64,000 nucleotides of DNA from Candidatus Vecturithrix granuli (GTDB taxonomy: Bacteria; Moduliflexota; Moduliflexia; Moduliflexales; Moduliflexaceae), in assembly GCA_000739535.1 (NCBI GenBank), contig DF820472.1:124825-188824 (forward strand), read 5' to 3'. The notes beneath the pieces are model-generated. The model was not told the origin of the DNA and searched no databases. It saw only the letters and a list, made by a program, of their open reading frames with translations. The position numbers and the translations under genes were made by a program. Shown here piece by piece: positions 1 to 8,060 of this stretch. Every line of letters starts with the position of its first letter. The stretch's first letter is position 1.

Positions 1-443
1 CTAACACAGTTAAAAACAATGTATAATATCTGACTTTTTTATATGAGTGCGTAATGTGAGTTACTATTTAACCACTGCCTCTTAAATATCTGCTGTCATT
101 ATTGGGGAGCTACAAGGAGTGAGTGTACAAAGGATGTGAAATGCATTGCATTACGAGATTTTCAATCCCTTGGACACTCAATTCTTATAGTTTTCCCCAC
201 ATATCACAGAAAAATCAAATAAAATTTGTTGACGAAAAATCTCCTGATGTCTAACATACTATCGTACTGTATAGTTGTCCTTTCCGTTATTTCCCTGAAT
301 TCGTTATTATTCATGACGGTCAGTAGTCATACTATTTTCACAAACCAGGGAGGTGACCTTTTTCTAATAAAAACTGGTTTGAAAAACATATTCGATTTTT
401 CACTGCAAAGAATTTATCGTGAGCGGGTAATTGCCCGGCATGA

Positions 444-532
444 TGAAACTACAGGAATTTCATAGAGAAAAGAATAAATTTCTGCCACATCTGATATCAC
501 ATTCTTTCCTATATGCGATTCTTGTAGTTTCA
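444..532. repeat. palindromic repeat, family R1, long form
   Basis: The ends TGAAACTACAGGA (444-456) and its imperfect complement ending CTTGTAGTTTCA (to 532) form the outer arms of a hairpin. An inner arm pair near 460-474 and 503-517 extends the stem. The same termini recur at 569-637, 40658-40729 and 40763-40838, with a single arm at 19249-19261, so this is a dispersed non-coding family. Confidence 0.75.
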
Positions 533-568
533 AAAGAGCTATGATGAGCGTATGCTCACTCAGCACAA

Positions 569-637
569 TGAAACTACAAGGATTTTACATAACCAGGGAT
601 CATAAATCCTTGCTTATGAGTCATCCGTGTAGTTTCA
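569..637. repeat. palindromic repeat, family R1, short form
   Basis: The outer arms TGAAACTACAAGGAT and its complement at about 623-637 continue into an inner stem. The element is closely related to 40658-40729 (opposite strand), and both are open in the same frame when read towards the downstream ATG (649 here, 40649 there). A purine-rich stretch after the terminal TTTCAAAAGAGG could serve as a ribosome-binding site. Confidence 0.75.
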
Positions 638-690
638 AAAGAGGTGCCATGAGCCTCTGGTTCACCCATCATCATGAAAATGAGATGTAC

Positions 691-745
691 CGCGAAACTC
701 CAGTTTCGCGGCCGTATCACTAGTACGCGAAACTGGAGTTTCGCG
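691..745. repeat. perfect 20-bp inverted repeat, each arm itself palindromic
   Basis: Bases 691-710 and 726-745 are exact reverse complements, separated by 15 bases. Each arm is itself a near-palindrome of the type CGCGAAACT..AGTTTCGCG, so the region can form either one long stem or two small ones. It lies 22 bases upstream of the start codon at 768, inside the probable 5' leader, so a regulatory role is possible but unproven. Confidence 0.8.
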
Positions 746-767
746 CTACATTTTCAAAGGAGCTTTT

Positions 768-1835
768 ATGTGTAACAAAACATGGAGTAAATGGATTGCC
801 TGTATCGTCATTGTCGCCTTCCTTTCGGTCTCAAGCGCCAGCAGTGTAATAGCTGTAGAACGACCGATTGGAACCACGCCTCTACTGCTCGCGCAGGCAT
901 CCGCCTTATTCCCTTCAAATCAACCCTCGACCTCCGACGAGTTTCGGGTGCGGCAGCAGGTCTATGAAAACAAAATTCAGAGCCTCGAAACAGACATTCA
1001 ACGCGCCAGAGGGATGCGCAAAAATTTATTGACCGTAGCCGTGGCCTCGTTTACGGCAGGAAGCGCGATCAATTTTGCTGTGAATTCAGTTAACAGTGCG
1101 ATTGATGATATTCCGACCTCGAACCCAGAAGAGCAAGAGAACGTTACTGGTACAGTTGAAGAACGTTATGATGCCTGTGAATCCTATGTATGCATTACTT
1201 CAGAAAAAAATGACGCATTGAATGCGTTAGATGGCATCCAGGGCATCGGCGGCGGAATTTTCATCGTCGGTGTGGTCAGTATGCTTGGCTATTGGCTGTA
1301 TTCGAGGAATATCAATCACAAACAAGCACAAATTGATACGCTGCGAACCGAGTTAGGTTCTGGTTTAGAACCAGCGCGCGGCATTACTCCGGCATATCTT
1401 CAACAAAACGAATCTGTCGCGGCGGTGCTTGAAGAAATTGATCTGCTTAAAAAAGAGGCCGGCAAAACCCGAACTTTTGGTGAATGGTCTTCACGCCTGG
1501 CGATTGGCGGAATTCTCAGCGGACTCTTCCTGCTAGGGGTTTCGAATGCTTCGAGTGATCTTGTGGAAGATATTACAGTGGATCAAACGGATCAGGAACA
1601 AGTGTCCGCTAAACGTGATGCGCTCGACAAGGCTGACAACATCGAAACAGTCGGTTTCGTCGTGTTAGGCGCTGGCATTGCTTCAGGGGTGACATCCTAT
1701 ATTTTTGAACGATTGGCGCGTAACAAAGAAAATACTGTCAATGATCTGGAAAACAGCTTATTGCGAGTCGCTGAACGGATTCAGATTCAACCGCGCACCG
1801 ATGGGTTTCTCATTACATACACGTATAACTTTTAA
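768..1835 (+). CDS. membrane protein with internal duplication, function unknown
   Basis: I do not recognise this 355-residue protein. A signal peptide (about 1-30) is followed by four hydrophobic segments near residues 88-105, 160-178, 243-260 and 294-313. The two halves are organised alike: a charged, probably coiled-coil stretch, a hydrophobic segment, an acidic loop with a K-x-DAL(N/D) motif, a second hydrophobic segment and another coiled stretch. This suggests duplication of a two-segment module. The start is supported by AAGGAG at 757-762. The first loop carries two Cys (about 137 and 142). The gene is monocistronic, and the lipoprotein genes follow after a spacer with CACAGATT-type repeats. 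Confidence 0.75.
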   Translation: MCNKTWSKWIACIVIVAFLSVSSASSVIAVERPIGTTPLLLAQASALFPSNQPSTSDEFRVRQQVYENKIQSLETDIQRARGMRKNLLTVAVASFTAGSAINFAVNSVNSAIDDIPTSNPEEQENVTGTVEERYDACESYVCITSEKNDALNALDGIQGIGGGIFIVGVVSMLGYWLYSRNINHKQAQIDTLRTELGSGLEPARGITPAYLQQNESVAAVLEEIDLLKKEAGKTRTFGEWSSRLAIGGILSGLFLLGVSNASSDLVEDITVDQTDQEQVSAKRDALDKADNIETVGFVVLGAGIASGVTSYIFERLARNKENTVNDLENSLLRVAERIQIQPRTDGFLITYTYNF

Positions 1836-1970
1836 GATTCCGAGAGGTATGCCAAAAACATAGAAAGGAGTATAACTAACCACAGATTACCCGGAGCTCC
1901 CAGATTTTAATAAACAGCAGGCTCAAATCTCATGCTTCTGTGAAATCTGTGAAATCTGTGGTTGATCTCT

Positions 1971-2594
1971 ATGAAACTCTCATATAAAACCTTTTATTTC
2001 GGGATTGCCCTGATCAGCTTCTTGTTGACAAGTATGGGAAGCTGCGGCATATTCGAACTCTTCGGTGAACGAGACAGCAACCCGACGACACCTTGCGTCG
2101 AACTTGTTCCAACGGCGACGCCGACCACAACCCCAACCCCAACCCCGACGCCGAAGCTAACTCCAACGCCACGGCCAACACCACGGCCAACACCACGGCC
2201 AACGCCGAAACCAACGCCAACGCATTCGCTAACGCCGACGCCGACGATAATACCGACGATAACCGTGACACCGACGATAACCGTGACGCCGACGATAACC
2301 GTGACGCCGACGATAACCGTGACACCAACGGTTTATACAATTTACTCATCTGAATATTATTCAATGACTTGTCTTGGCGGAAGCATTTCACCCCTTGGCG
2401 TGACTTTTGTACCGGAAGGGGCGAATCAATCTTTTCTGGTAACGATTACTGGATCAGGGGACGGATACTGCATCGGATTTGAGATATCTGTGGATGGATC
2501 GTATTTCACATCAGTAATTTCACCCCCATACACATATACCTATACATTTTCGAATGTAATCACTAACCATACCATAGAGGCTCTATTCTGGTAA
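1971..2594 (+). CDS. lipoprotein with Pro-Thr stalk and C-terminal repeat domain
   Basis: The signal sequence ends at a lipobox-like MGSC, giving a mature N-terminus [14 protein letters not shown]. Next comes a Thr-Pro-rich stalk of about 75 residues (TPTPTP, then ITVTPT units encoded by an 18-bp repeat at about 2264-2325). The C-terminal domain of about 80 residues, GGSISPLG...YTFSNV..NHTIEA, resembles extracellular beta repeats common in Bacteroidetes-like surface proteins. The ATG at 1971 is preferred over the in-frame TTG at 1962, although no good ribosome-binding site is visible. The protein is a paralogue of the next gene. An outer-surface location is inferred. Confidence 0.75.
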   Translation: MKLSYKTFYFGIALISFLLTSMGSCGIFELFGERDSNPTTPCVELVPTATPTTTPTPTPTPKLTPTPRPTPRPTPRPTPKPTPTHSLTPTPTIIPTITVTPTITVTPTITVTPTITVTPTVYTIYSSEYYSMTCLGGSISPLGVTFVPEGANQSFLVTITGSGDGYCIGFEISVDGSYFTSVISPPYTYTYTFSNVITNHTIEALFW

Positions 2595-2603
2595 TCGTAA
2601 ATA

Positions 2604-2633
2604 AAACCTGCCAGATTACGATCTGACAGGTTT
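2604..2633 (+). terminator. hairpin after first lipoprotein gene
   Basis: AAACCTGCCAGAT and ATCTGACAGGTTT form a stem with a TACG loop, ten bases after the stop codon. There is only a short T run, so termination may be weak. Confidence 0.55.
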
Positions 2634-2710
2634 CACTGAATGTAAATCTATCTTGCTATACAGGCGAGAAACCGAGAGTTTTCAAAAATCTCGGCTGTTA
2701 GAGGAGGAGG

Positions 2711-3343
2711 ATGAAAAAATTTACAAATTATCCGGTTTCTTTACTGCTTGCAGTGTGTGTAGGTGGCCTGGCAATTGCAAGCTGCGGCATATTCGAACTC
2801 TTCGGTGAACGAGATAGCAATCCGACGACACCTTGTATTGAACTTATTCCGACCGCAACTCCAACCCCAACGCCAACGCCGAAGCCAACCCCAACACCGC
2901 GACGAACGCCAACACCGCAACCAACGCCAACGCATTCGCTAACGCCGACGCCGACGATAACGATAACCCCGCCCCCGACGCCAACGCCGACTCTGACGCC
3001 AACGCCGACGATAACACCAACCCCGACATTAACCGTGACACCGACGCCAACACTAACACCAACACCAATGGTTTATACAATTTCCTCATCTGAAAGTTAT
3101 TATATGGGATATACGTGCAGCGGCGGAAGCATTTCACCTCTTGGCATGGTTTCCGTGACCGAGGGGGATAATCAGTCGTTTGTTGTGACGACAAACTGGA
3201 TATATACCGGAGATTGTTCTAGCGTTAATGTATATATTGATGGAAGCGGAACCCCAGTTTATAGCGGTTCAGGCCCATATACTTATACTTTTTCAAATGT
3301 GACCGATAATCATACCATAAATGCCGAATTCAGCTACTTCTAA
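2711..3343 (+). CDS. lipoprotein with Pro-Thr stalk, tandem paralogue
   Basis: A signal peptide with lipobox IASC is followed by the same mature start ([14 protein letters not shown]) as the upstream gene. The TP-rich stalk is longer and more regular (TPTPTL, TPTPTI units), and the C-terminal GGSISPLG...YTFSNVTDNHTI domain matches. The start is strongly supported by GGAGGAGG directly upstream. N-termini and C-domains are near identical while stalk unit number and sequence differ, consistent with gene duplication followed by slippage in the repeat. Probably anchored in the outer membrane with the C-domain displayed. Partner and role are unknown. Confidence 0.8.
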   Translation: MKKFTNYPVSLLLAVCVGGLAIASCGIFELFGERDSNPTTPCIELIPTATPTPTPTPKPTPTPRRTPTPQPTPTHSLTPTPTITITPPPTPTPTLTPTPTITPTPTLTVTPTPTLTPTPMVYTISSSESYYMGYTCSGGSISPLGMVSVTEGDNQSFVVTTNWIYTGDCSSVNVYIDGSGTPVYSGSGPYTYTFSNVTDNHTINAEFSYF

Positions 3344-3347
3344 TTGA

Positions 3348-3379
3348 GAACCCGGGCTTTTCCCCAAAACCCGGGTTTT
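3348..3379. terminator. bidirectional terminator
   Basis: AACCCGGG and CCCGGGTT arms with A and T runs on either side, placed between the convergent genes ending at 3343 (plus) and 3384 (minus). Confidence 0.85.
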
Positions 3380-3383
3380 TCCT

Positions 3384-5678
3384 CTACTTTCGTTTTTTCA
3401 AGGCGGTCAGCACTTTTTCCGCAGTCATGGGCAAGTCGAAAAGGCGAACGCCGATCGCATCGTAAATGGCGTTGGCAATGGCCGGAGCCGGAGTATTGAT
3501 CGGCACTTCGCCAATTGATTTGGCCCCGTACGGGCCGCTTTCCTCATACGTTTCAACCAGGATGGTTTCCAGTTGGGGCATGTCAAAGGCATTGAACAAC
3601 TTGTAATCCGCAAAGTTGGGGTTCAAGAGCCGTCCCTGGTCATCGAAGGCCATTTCTTCGAACAGGGCGTAGCCCATGCCTTGTGTGACCGCGCCTTCGA
3701 CCTGGCCCTCGGCTAACTGCCGATTGATCGCCACGCCGCAATCCACGGCAGTAACCAATTTGACCACCTTCACCTGGCCGGTTTCCGTATCCACTTCTAC
3801 TTCAGCAAAGGAGGCCGCAAAGGGCGGCGGGCTGATGTGGGAAGTATTGGATGCGGTGATTGTCAACTGTTCTTTGGTTTCATACACCGAATATAAGGCA
3901 ACTTCGCGCAGAGACACGCTTTTTCCGTTTTGAGCAATAATCTGGCGATTATGGTAATTCAGATTGGTAGGTTCTTCCCCTGACATGTTGGCGGCAATAG
4001 CCAGAATAGCCGTTAACATCTGTTCCGCCGCTTTTTTGACTGCGCCGCCACTCACATACGTAGTGCTCGAGGCATAGGCCCCGACATCAAAGGGAGTCAA
4101 ATCCGTATCAGACGAGAGGATTGAAATAGCTTCTGGCGGCACACCTAAAGCTTCGGCAGCAATCTGCACTAAAACCGTATCACTGCCGGTACCCAGGTCT
4201 GTGGCCCCGACAAAGAGCGAAAACGTGCCATCGTCGTTCAGTTTCAGGGTCGCAGCGCCCCAATCAACTCCAGCAATACCGCTGCCCTGCATAGAGCAAG
4301 CCATGCCAATGCCGCGTTTGACCACGCCATTGCCTGGCTTGCCATGTTTTTCGCGCCAGCCGATCGCTTCCGCACCGCGCTGCATACATTCCGTCAAGCC
4401 ACAGGTATGCATCACACGCGGAATTTTTTCGCCAAAAGCCGCCGCTAAGCGATCGACGTTGCCTTGTTTAATGCAGTTTTTCAGGCGCAGTTCCAGCGGA
4501 TCCATGTTCAAGGCCCTGGCGATCTCATCCATTTGTGACTCCACCACAAAGGTACCTTTGGTGGCACCATAGCCGCGAAACGCACCACAGACCGGCAGGT
4601 TGGTATAGACTGTATGACATTCGAACTGAACATGATCTACCGGATAGAGCGGGAGAATTTTCCGTCCTGCACTGGTTGGCAGGGTCAGGGCATGATCGCC
4701 ATAAGCGCCGGTATCGGCCAATACGCTCATTTGCTGCGCTACAATCGTCCCATCTTTTTTGACGCCGGTTTTTAAACGGATCAGAGCAGGATGACGCATG
4801 TATCCCTGGTGAAATTCTTCGGCGCGATTGAAAATGAGCTTGACCGGTCGCCGCGTACGTAGGGTAAGCACGCACACCAGATCTTCCATGAAGGTGCCCT
4901 GCTTATTGCCGAATCCACCGCCGATACGAGGTTTGATCACGCGAATCTGGCTCATCGGCATTTCCAAAATATAGGCTAATTGGCGGCGCGTATGAAAAGG
5001 CACCTGGGTGCTGGTAATGACCACCAGGCGACCGTTTTCATCCAGATAGGCGAGGCTGCCATGGGTTTCCAGGGCACAGTGTTTCTGTCGCTGGGTATGA
5101 TAGGTATTCTCAATAATCAAATCCGCTTCCTTAAACCCCTGTTCAACATCACCATACCCGACGGCTTTGTGAGCCGCAAGATTCCGAGAAGCGTCGTAAA
5201 TTCCGGAGGCATCCTGTTCATCGTGAATTATCGGTGCGCCAGGTTGCATGGCCTTCTCAAGATCCAGAATTGCGGGCAACACCTCAAATTCAATCTCGAT
5301 TAATTGCAAAGCTTCTTCAGCTATCCGTAAGGTTTCCGCAGCTACCACCGCAACACGGTCGCCGATAAAGCGCACTTTGTTATCCAGGATCACCCGGTCA
5401 TAAGGTGACGGTTCGGGATAGCTCTGGCCAGCTTTCGTATGCCGGATCGGTTTGAGATCTTTATACGTCAACACCGCATGGACGCCGGGAACAGCTCTGG
5501 CTCGCTCGACGTTGATTGAGGTAATTCTGGCGTGAGGATGCGGACTGGTCAGGATTTTGGCATACAACATGCCGGGCATCGTAAAATCATCCACATATCT
5601 GGCTGATCCGGTGACCAGGCTGATGCCGTCAACTTTGGGCAGCGAGGTATTGACGACCTGCAAGTTTTTCGTGCTCAT
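3384..5678 (-). CDS. xanthine dehydrogenase family molybdopterin-binding subunit
   Basis: This is the large catalytic subunit (764 residues, full length) of a molybdenum hydroxylase. The N-terminal a/b hammerhead domain (SARYVDDFTMPG, LYAKILTSPHPHA) is followed by the Mo-pterin domains with GGGFGNKQG, GAFRGYGATKG and the C-terminal GAKSIGEVP, whose Glu corresponds to the catalytic Glu of xanthine oxidase. The CODH-type AYxCSFR loop is absent, so this is not a form I CO dehydrogenase. Its start overlaps the stop of the 2Fe-2S subunit by four bases (ATGA). The substrate (purine, aldehyde, N-heterocycle or other) cannot be decided. No maturation gene (xdhC, coxD, mocA) is in the window. Confidence 0.9.
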   Translation of the reverse strand: MSTKNLQVVNTSLPKVDGISLVTGSARYVDDFTMPGMLYAKILTSPHPHARITSINVERARAVPGVHAVLTYKDLKPIRHTKAGQSYPEPSPYDRVILDNKVRFIGDRVAVVAAETLRIAEEALQLIEIEFEVLPAILDLEKAMQPGAPIIHDEQDASGIYDASRNLAAHKAVGYGDVEQGFKEADLIIENTYHTQRQKHCALETHGSLAYLDENGRLVVITSTQVPFHTRRQLAYILEMPMSQIRVIKPRIGGGFGNKQGTFMEDLVCVLTLRTRRPVKLIFNRAEEFHQGYMRHPALIRLKTGVKKDGTIVAQQMSVLADTGAYGDHALTLPTSAGRKILPLYPVDHVQFECHTVYTNLPVCGAFRGYGATKGTFVVESQMDEIARALNMDPLELRLKNCIKQGNVDRLAAAFGEKIPRVMHTCGLTECMQRGAEAIGWREKHGKPGNGVVKRGIGMACSMQGSGIAGVDWGAATLKLNDDGTFSLFVGATDLGTGSDTVLVQIAAEALGVPPEAISILSSDTDLTPFDVGAYASSTTYVSGGAVKKAAEQMLTAILAIAANMSGEEPTNLNYHNRQIIAQNGKSVSLREVALYSVYETKEQLTITASNTSHISPPPFAASFAEVEVDTETGQVKVVKLVTAVDCGVAINRQLAEGQVEGAVTQGMGYALFEEMAFDDQGRLLNPNFADYKLFNAFDMPQLETILVETYEESGPYGAKSIGEVPINTPAPAIANAIYDAIGVRLFDLPMTAEKVLTALKKRK

Positions 5679-6142
5679 AGGTATTCCTCCTTGCCTTCAA
5701 CCACTGCCATAATCGCATCTACCTGCTTTTTATAGCCGGTACAACGACACAGATTGCCGAGGATCGCCTCTTGAACCTGTGCTCTCGTTGGTTTCGGATT
5801 TCCATCTAAAAAGGCTTTGGCCGAGAGCAGCATACCTGGAATACAAAAGCCGCATTGCGCCGCGCCATGATCCAGGAAAGATCTTTGAAGTGGATGTAAT
5901 TCACCGTCCCGCGCCAGACCTTCAATCGTCGTAATATCTGCGCCATCGGCCTGAGCTGCCATCATCATGCAAGAATTCACGGCGTTACCATTGACAATCA
6001 CGGTACATGCCCCACAATCGCCAGTGCCGCAGCCTTTTTTTACGCCAGTATAACCTTCTCGACGCAGCACATCCAACAATATTTCATTGGCTGCTATTGT
6101 GAAACATTTTTTTTGACCATTCACCGTCACTAAAATTTCCAT
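5675..6142 (-). CDS. (2Fe-2S)-binding subunit of molybdenum hydroxylase
   Basis: The 155-residue small subunit has a plant-ferredoxin domain with cysteines in GCGTGDCGACTV and NSCMMMA, and a helical domain with the second cluster motif CGFCIPG...LCRCTGYK. It passes electrons from the Mo centre to FAD. Length and motif order match the CoxS/XdhC-type subunits. It is translationally coupled to the large subunit (ATGA overlap). A 158-base spacer filled with two hairpin repeats separates it from the FAD subunit gene upstream. Confidence 0.92.
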   Translation of the reverse strand: MEILVTVNGQKKCFTIAANEILLDVLRREGYTGVKKGCGTGDCGACTVIVNGNAVNSCMMMAAQADGADITTIEGLARDGELHPLQRSFLDHGAAQCGFCIPGMLLSAKAFLDGNPKPTRAQVQEAILGNLCRCTGYKKQVDAIMAVVEGKEEYL

Positions 6143-6151
6143 AATTTTTAA

Positions 6152-6298
6152 TGACTACACCGAATTCAAGAATAGAACGAATGATGAAATTCGTTGCTTT
6201 CTCCAATTCGCTGTAGTGGTTACATCACAATATGACTACAACGAATTCAAGAATAGAACGAATGATGAAATTCGTTGTTTTCTCCAATTCGCTGTAGT
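6152..6298. repeat. two tandem copies of an 81-bp-period hairpin repeat inside the operon
   Basis: Copies at 6152-6217 and 6233-6298 are nearly identical. Each begins TGACTACA(A/C)CGAATTC and ends AATTCGCTGTAGT, so each folds into a hairpin, with a further GAATGATGAAATTC arm inside. They occupy the whole spacer between the FAD subunit and the 2Fe-2S subunit. They could attenuate or stabilise parts of the polycistronic mRNA, which is inference. Confidence 0.85.
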
Positions 6299-6300
6299 AT

Positions 6301-7146
6301 TCAAATCACAATATGACAACATTCCGATAAAGCTCGTTTCGTATAGGTATGGCTGATATCTTTTCTGAATTGAGCCATAGCTCGAAAATTATCAATAGGC
6401 GCGATTTGGGCGACAACCGTATCAGCCGCCTGTTCAATGAGTTCTTTCGTGGGAATCTGCCCTTCCAATAACGCTTCCGCCTGCGGAATGCGAATCGGCG
6501 TCGGTGCAACCGCACCCAAGGCAATTCTCACTTTGCGGCAGACCCCACCATCCATCAGGACCACCGTGGTCACGCTGACAATCGAAATATCTTCACGGGT
6601 CCTGGCATTTTTCAAAAACTTCCCGCGCGCCTGTTGGAACTCTTTGGGAATGATAAACTCTTTGACAAGTTCCTGATTCAACACTGTCAGCCCTTCTTTA
6701 CGAAAAAATTCCATGATCGGCAGGGTTCGTTCTATTTCTCCGACAAGTACAATCTGAGCATCCATTGCCATTAGTGGCGGAACTGTATCTGCGGCCGAAA
6801 GCCCTTCGGCCACATTCCCGCCAATCGTAGCAACATTGCGAATCTGCCTGCTGGCAAACCAACTGGCGACTTGCACAAACAGGCCACTCGCAAGCGTATT
6901 GACGAGTCGTGAAGCATATAACTGTTCAATCGTTGTCCCGGCCCCTATATGAATCAAGTGTTCATCTTCGGTGATATAATTCAGTCCGAGATGGTTGACA
7001 TCAACCAGATAATCCAACGTGGGGTCTTTCTCCACGACAATATTGGTTCCTCCGGCAATAAATGCGCCTTTACCGGGATATTCCCGCAAGAGGTTTACGG
7101 CTTCAGGAATTGAAGTCGGTTTAAAATATTCTCTCACATTTTTCAT
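6301..7146 (-). CDS. FAD-binding subunit of molybdenum hydroxylase
   Basis: This medium subunit (281 residues from the chosen ATG) has the CoxM/FAD_binding_5 signature: FKPTSIPEAVNLL at the start, AGGTN for FAD phosphate binding near residue 32, and TIGGNVAE in the middle. The C-terminal CO_deh_flav_C domain carries RTREDISIVS. The open frame continues 45 residues upstream without homology, so I place the start at MKNVREYF, where family members begin. Gene order FAD, 2Fe-2S, Mo subunit is common for this enzyme class. Confidence 0.88.
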   Translation of the reverse strand: MKNVREYFKPTSIPEAVNLLREYPGKGAFIAGGTNIVVEKDPTLDYLVDVNHLGLNYITEDEHLIHIGAGTTIEQLYASRLVNTLASGLFVQVASWFASRQIRNVATIGGNVAEGLSAADTVPPLMAMDAQIVLVGEIERTLPIMEFFRKEGLTVLNQELVKEFIIPKEFQQARGKFLKNARTREDISIVSVTTVVLMDGGVCRKVRIALGAVAPTPIRIPQAEALLEGQIPTKELIEQAADTVVAQIAPIDNFRAMAQFRKDISHTYTKRALSECCHIVI

Positions 7147-7401
7147 TGGTACATGCAACAGGATCTCAATTATACTGCTCCGGCAAAATATAATTAAGAG
7201 ACAGCCCTTTACGTAAATAAGTAATGATTTCGTGGAATGCCATAAGTATTCCAACTTTATCAATCGCCAATCAGAATGCAACTATTTTCTTTGGAACATT
7301 CGTTTTTTATCGCATCCTCTTTTGAAAAAGAGTTCAAGTTTTCTTGCTACTCAACCATCATGAAAAATTTCTGCCATTCCCATATTTCAATTCCATTAAA
7401 A

Positions 7402-7895
7402 ATGTCATATCCAATTATCCCCTTATATGATCCGGGACCAGCACCAGCGCGACGATTTGCATGGATAGATGAGAGTGATGGTGATGTTTTGGTAGTGGTT
7501 AAATATTAAGTGATGATTCATGCTTCACGATGCGGTCAGGAATGCGACGAGGTCGTCGCAACAGCATCACCGATGCCGCGTCTGTCAGGGCATTGCCCTG
7601 ATGCGGCGATGACCTCATCGTACTCCCGGTTGCTGAGCAGTGTTCCGGGCACCCATCACTTACAATTTAACCACTACCGATGTTTTTACTGTCATTGAAG
7701 AACTTCGACTTATTGATCGCGCTCTGGATGATGGAGTGATTAGCAATCCCTGGCCAGGGGAAAACCGGCATTGCGGATCCAATCATTGATATACGAGATC
7801 CTTTAGCTGCAATCTATAAGAAGATTCCAGCCGGACAAAAGATTTTACAAAAATCGGGTGAGGTTATTGGATGCGCAGGTTCAGGAAGTCTGTGA
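7402..7895 (+). pseudogene. unknown gene interrupted by a MITE-like insertion and a frameshift
   Basis: Reading from the ATG at 7402 gives a coherent frame up to ..DESDGDV. Removing the element 7491-7678 and one 8-bp duplicate restores the frame without a break into FTVIEELRLIDRALDDG and SNPWPG. After the run GGGGAAAA (7757-7764) the natural continuation is in another frame (IADPIIDIRDPLAAIY.., to the stop at 7895). In the unshifted frame a stop comes at 7787-7789, so the true C-terminus is uncertain. I do not recognise the family. Neighbouring DNA is also decayed. Confidence 0.6.
7491..7678. mobile_element. MITE-like element with 25-bp terminal inverted repeats and 8-bp target duplication
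   Basis: The termini 7491-7515 and 7654-7678 are inverted repeats matching at 23 of 25 positions, starting GGTAGTGGTTAAAT. The element is flanked by the direct repeat GATGTTTT (7483-7490 and 7679-7686), an apparent target-site duplication. At 188 bp it encodes no transposase. It contains small internal palindromes such as CAGGGCATTGCCCTG. A related right end lies at 27668-27692, and a possible third at 65-78. An autonomous parent element elsewhere in the genome is expected. Confidence 0.82.
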
Positions 7896-8031
7896 ATTCC
7901 TGCACCGCCTCTGGTACGGCTCCCGGGTCCGGCTCTGCCAGGGCAGAATCAAAACCGATTATTTTTGCGCCGCTTTTGTGCAGAATGGCAAGCAATTGTG
8001 TCAGCTGAATTCTCAACATATTTTCGCCATG
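7864..8031 (-). pseudogene. fragment resembling a CHASE2 sensor domain
   Basis: A stretch of about 55 codons between two stops reads QLTQLLAILHKSGAKIIGFD followed by SALAEPDPGAVPE. This matches the typical CHASE2 pattern (hydrophobic helix, G-A-K-x-I-x-F-D, then x-x-EPD). No signal peptide, membrane helices or output domain (cyclase, kinase) flank it, so it would be a relic of a larger transmembrane sensor. The match is from memory of the family, not a search. Confidence 0.4.
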
Positions 8032-8060
8032 TCAAACACGCTCTGGAAGCATATTCTTGT

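Larger units (their letters stand above)
1..767. other. gene-poor region with palindromic repeats
   Basis: No convincing gene is seen. The short open frames (226-465 and 541-723) lack family resemblance, and the second simply reads through repeats. The right part holds three palindromic elements, listed separately, ending just upstream of the gene at 768. At 65-78 a 14-base stretch differs by one base from the terminal repeat of the MITE-like element at 7491-7678, so it may be the right end of another copy truncated by the window edge. Confidence 0.6.

Noticed and set aside
226..465. 79-codon open frame in the first kilobase
   Set aside because: No ribosome-binding site, no family resemblance, low-complexity hydrophobic start, and the end runs into a palindromic repeat.
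2014..3194. Open frames opposite and overlapping the lipoprotein stalks (Ser/Arg/Leu- or Asn/Asp-rich)
   Set aside because: They are products of the TP-repeat DNA read in other frames; composition follows from repeat periodicity.
4201..4875. Frames on both strands inside the molybdenum hydroxylase large subunit
   Set aside because: Shadows of the real gene; no motif or ribosome-binding site.
6152..6298. Tandem repeat considered as a mini CRISPR array
   Set aside because: Only two units, each itself a hairpin, and the spacing segments are nearly identical rather than unique. No cas genes.
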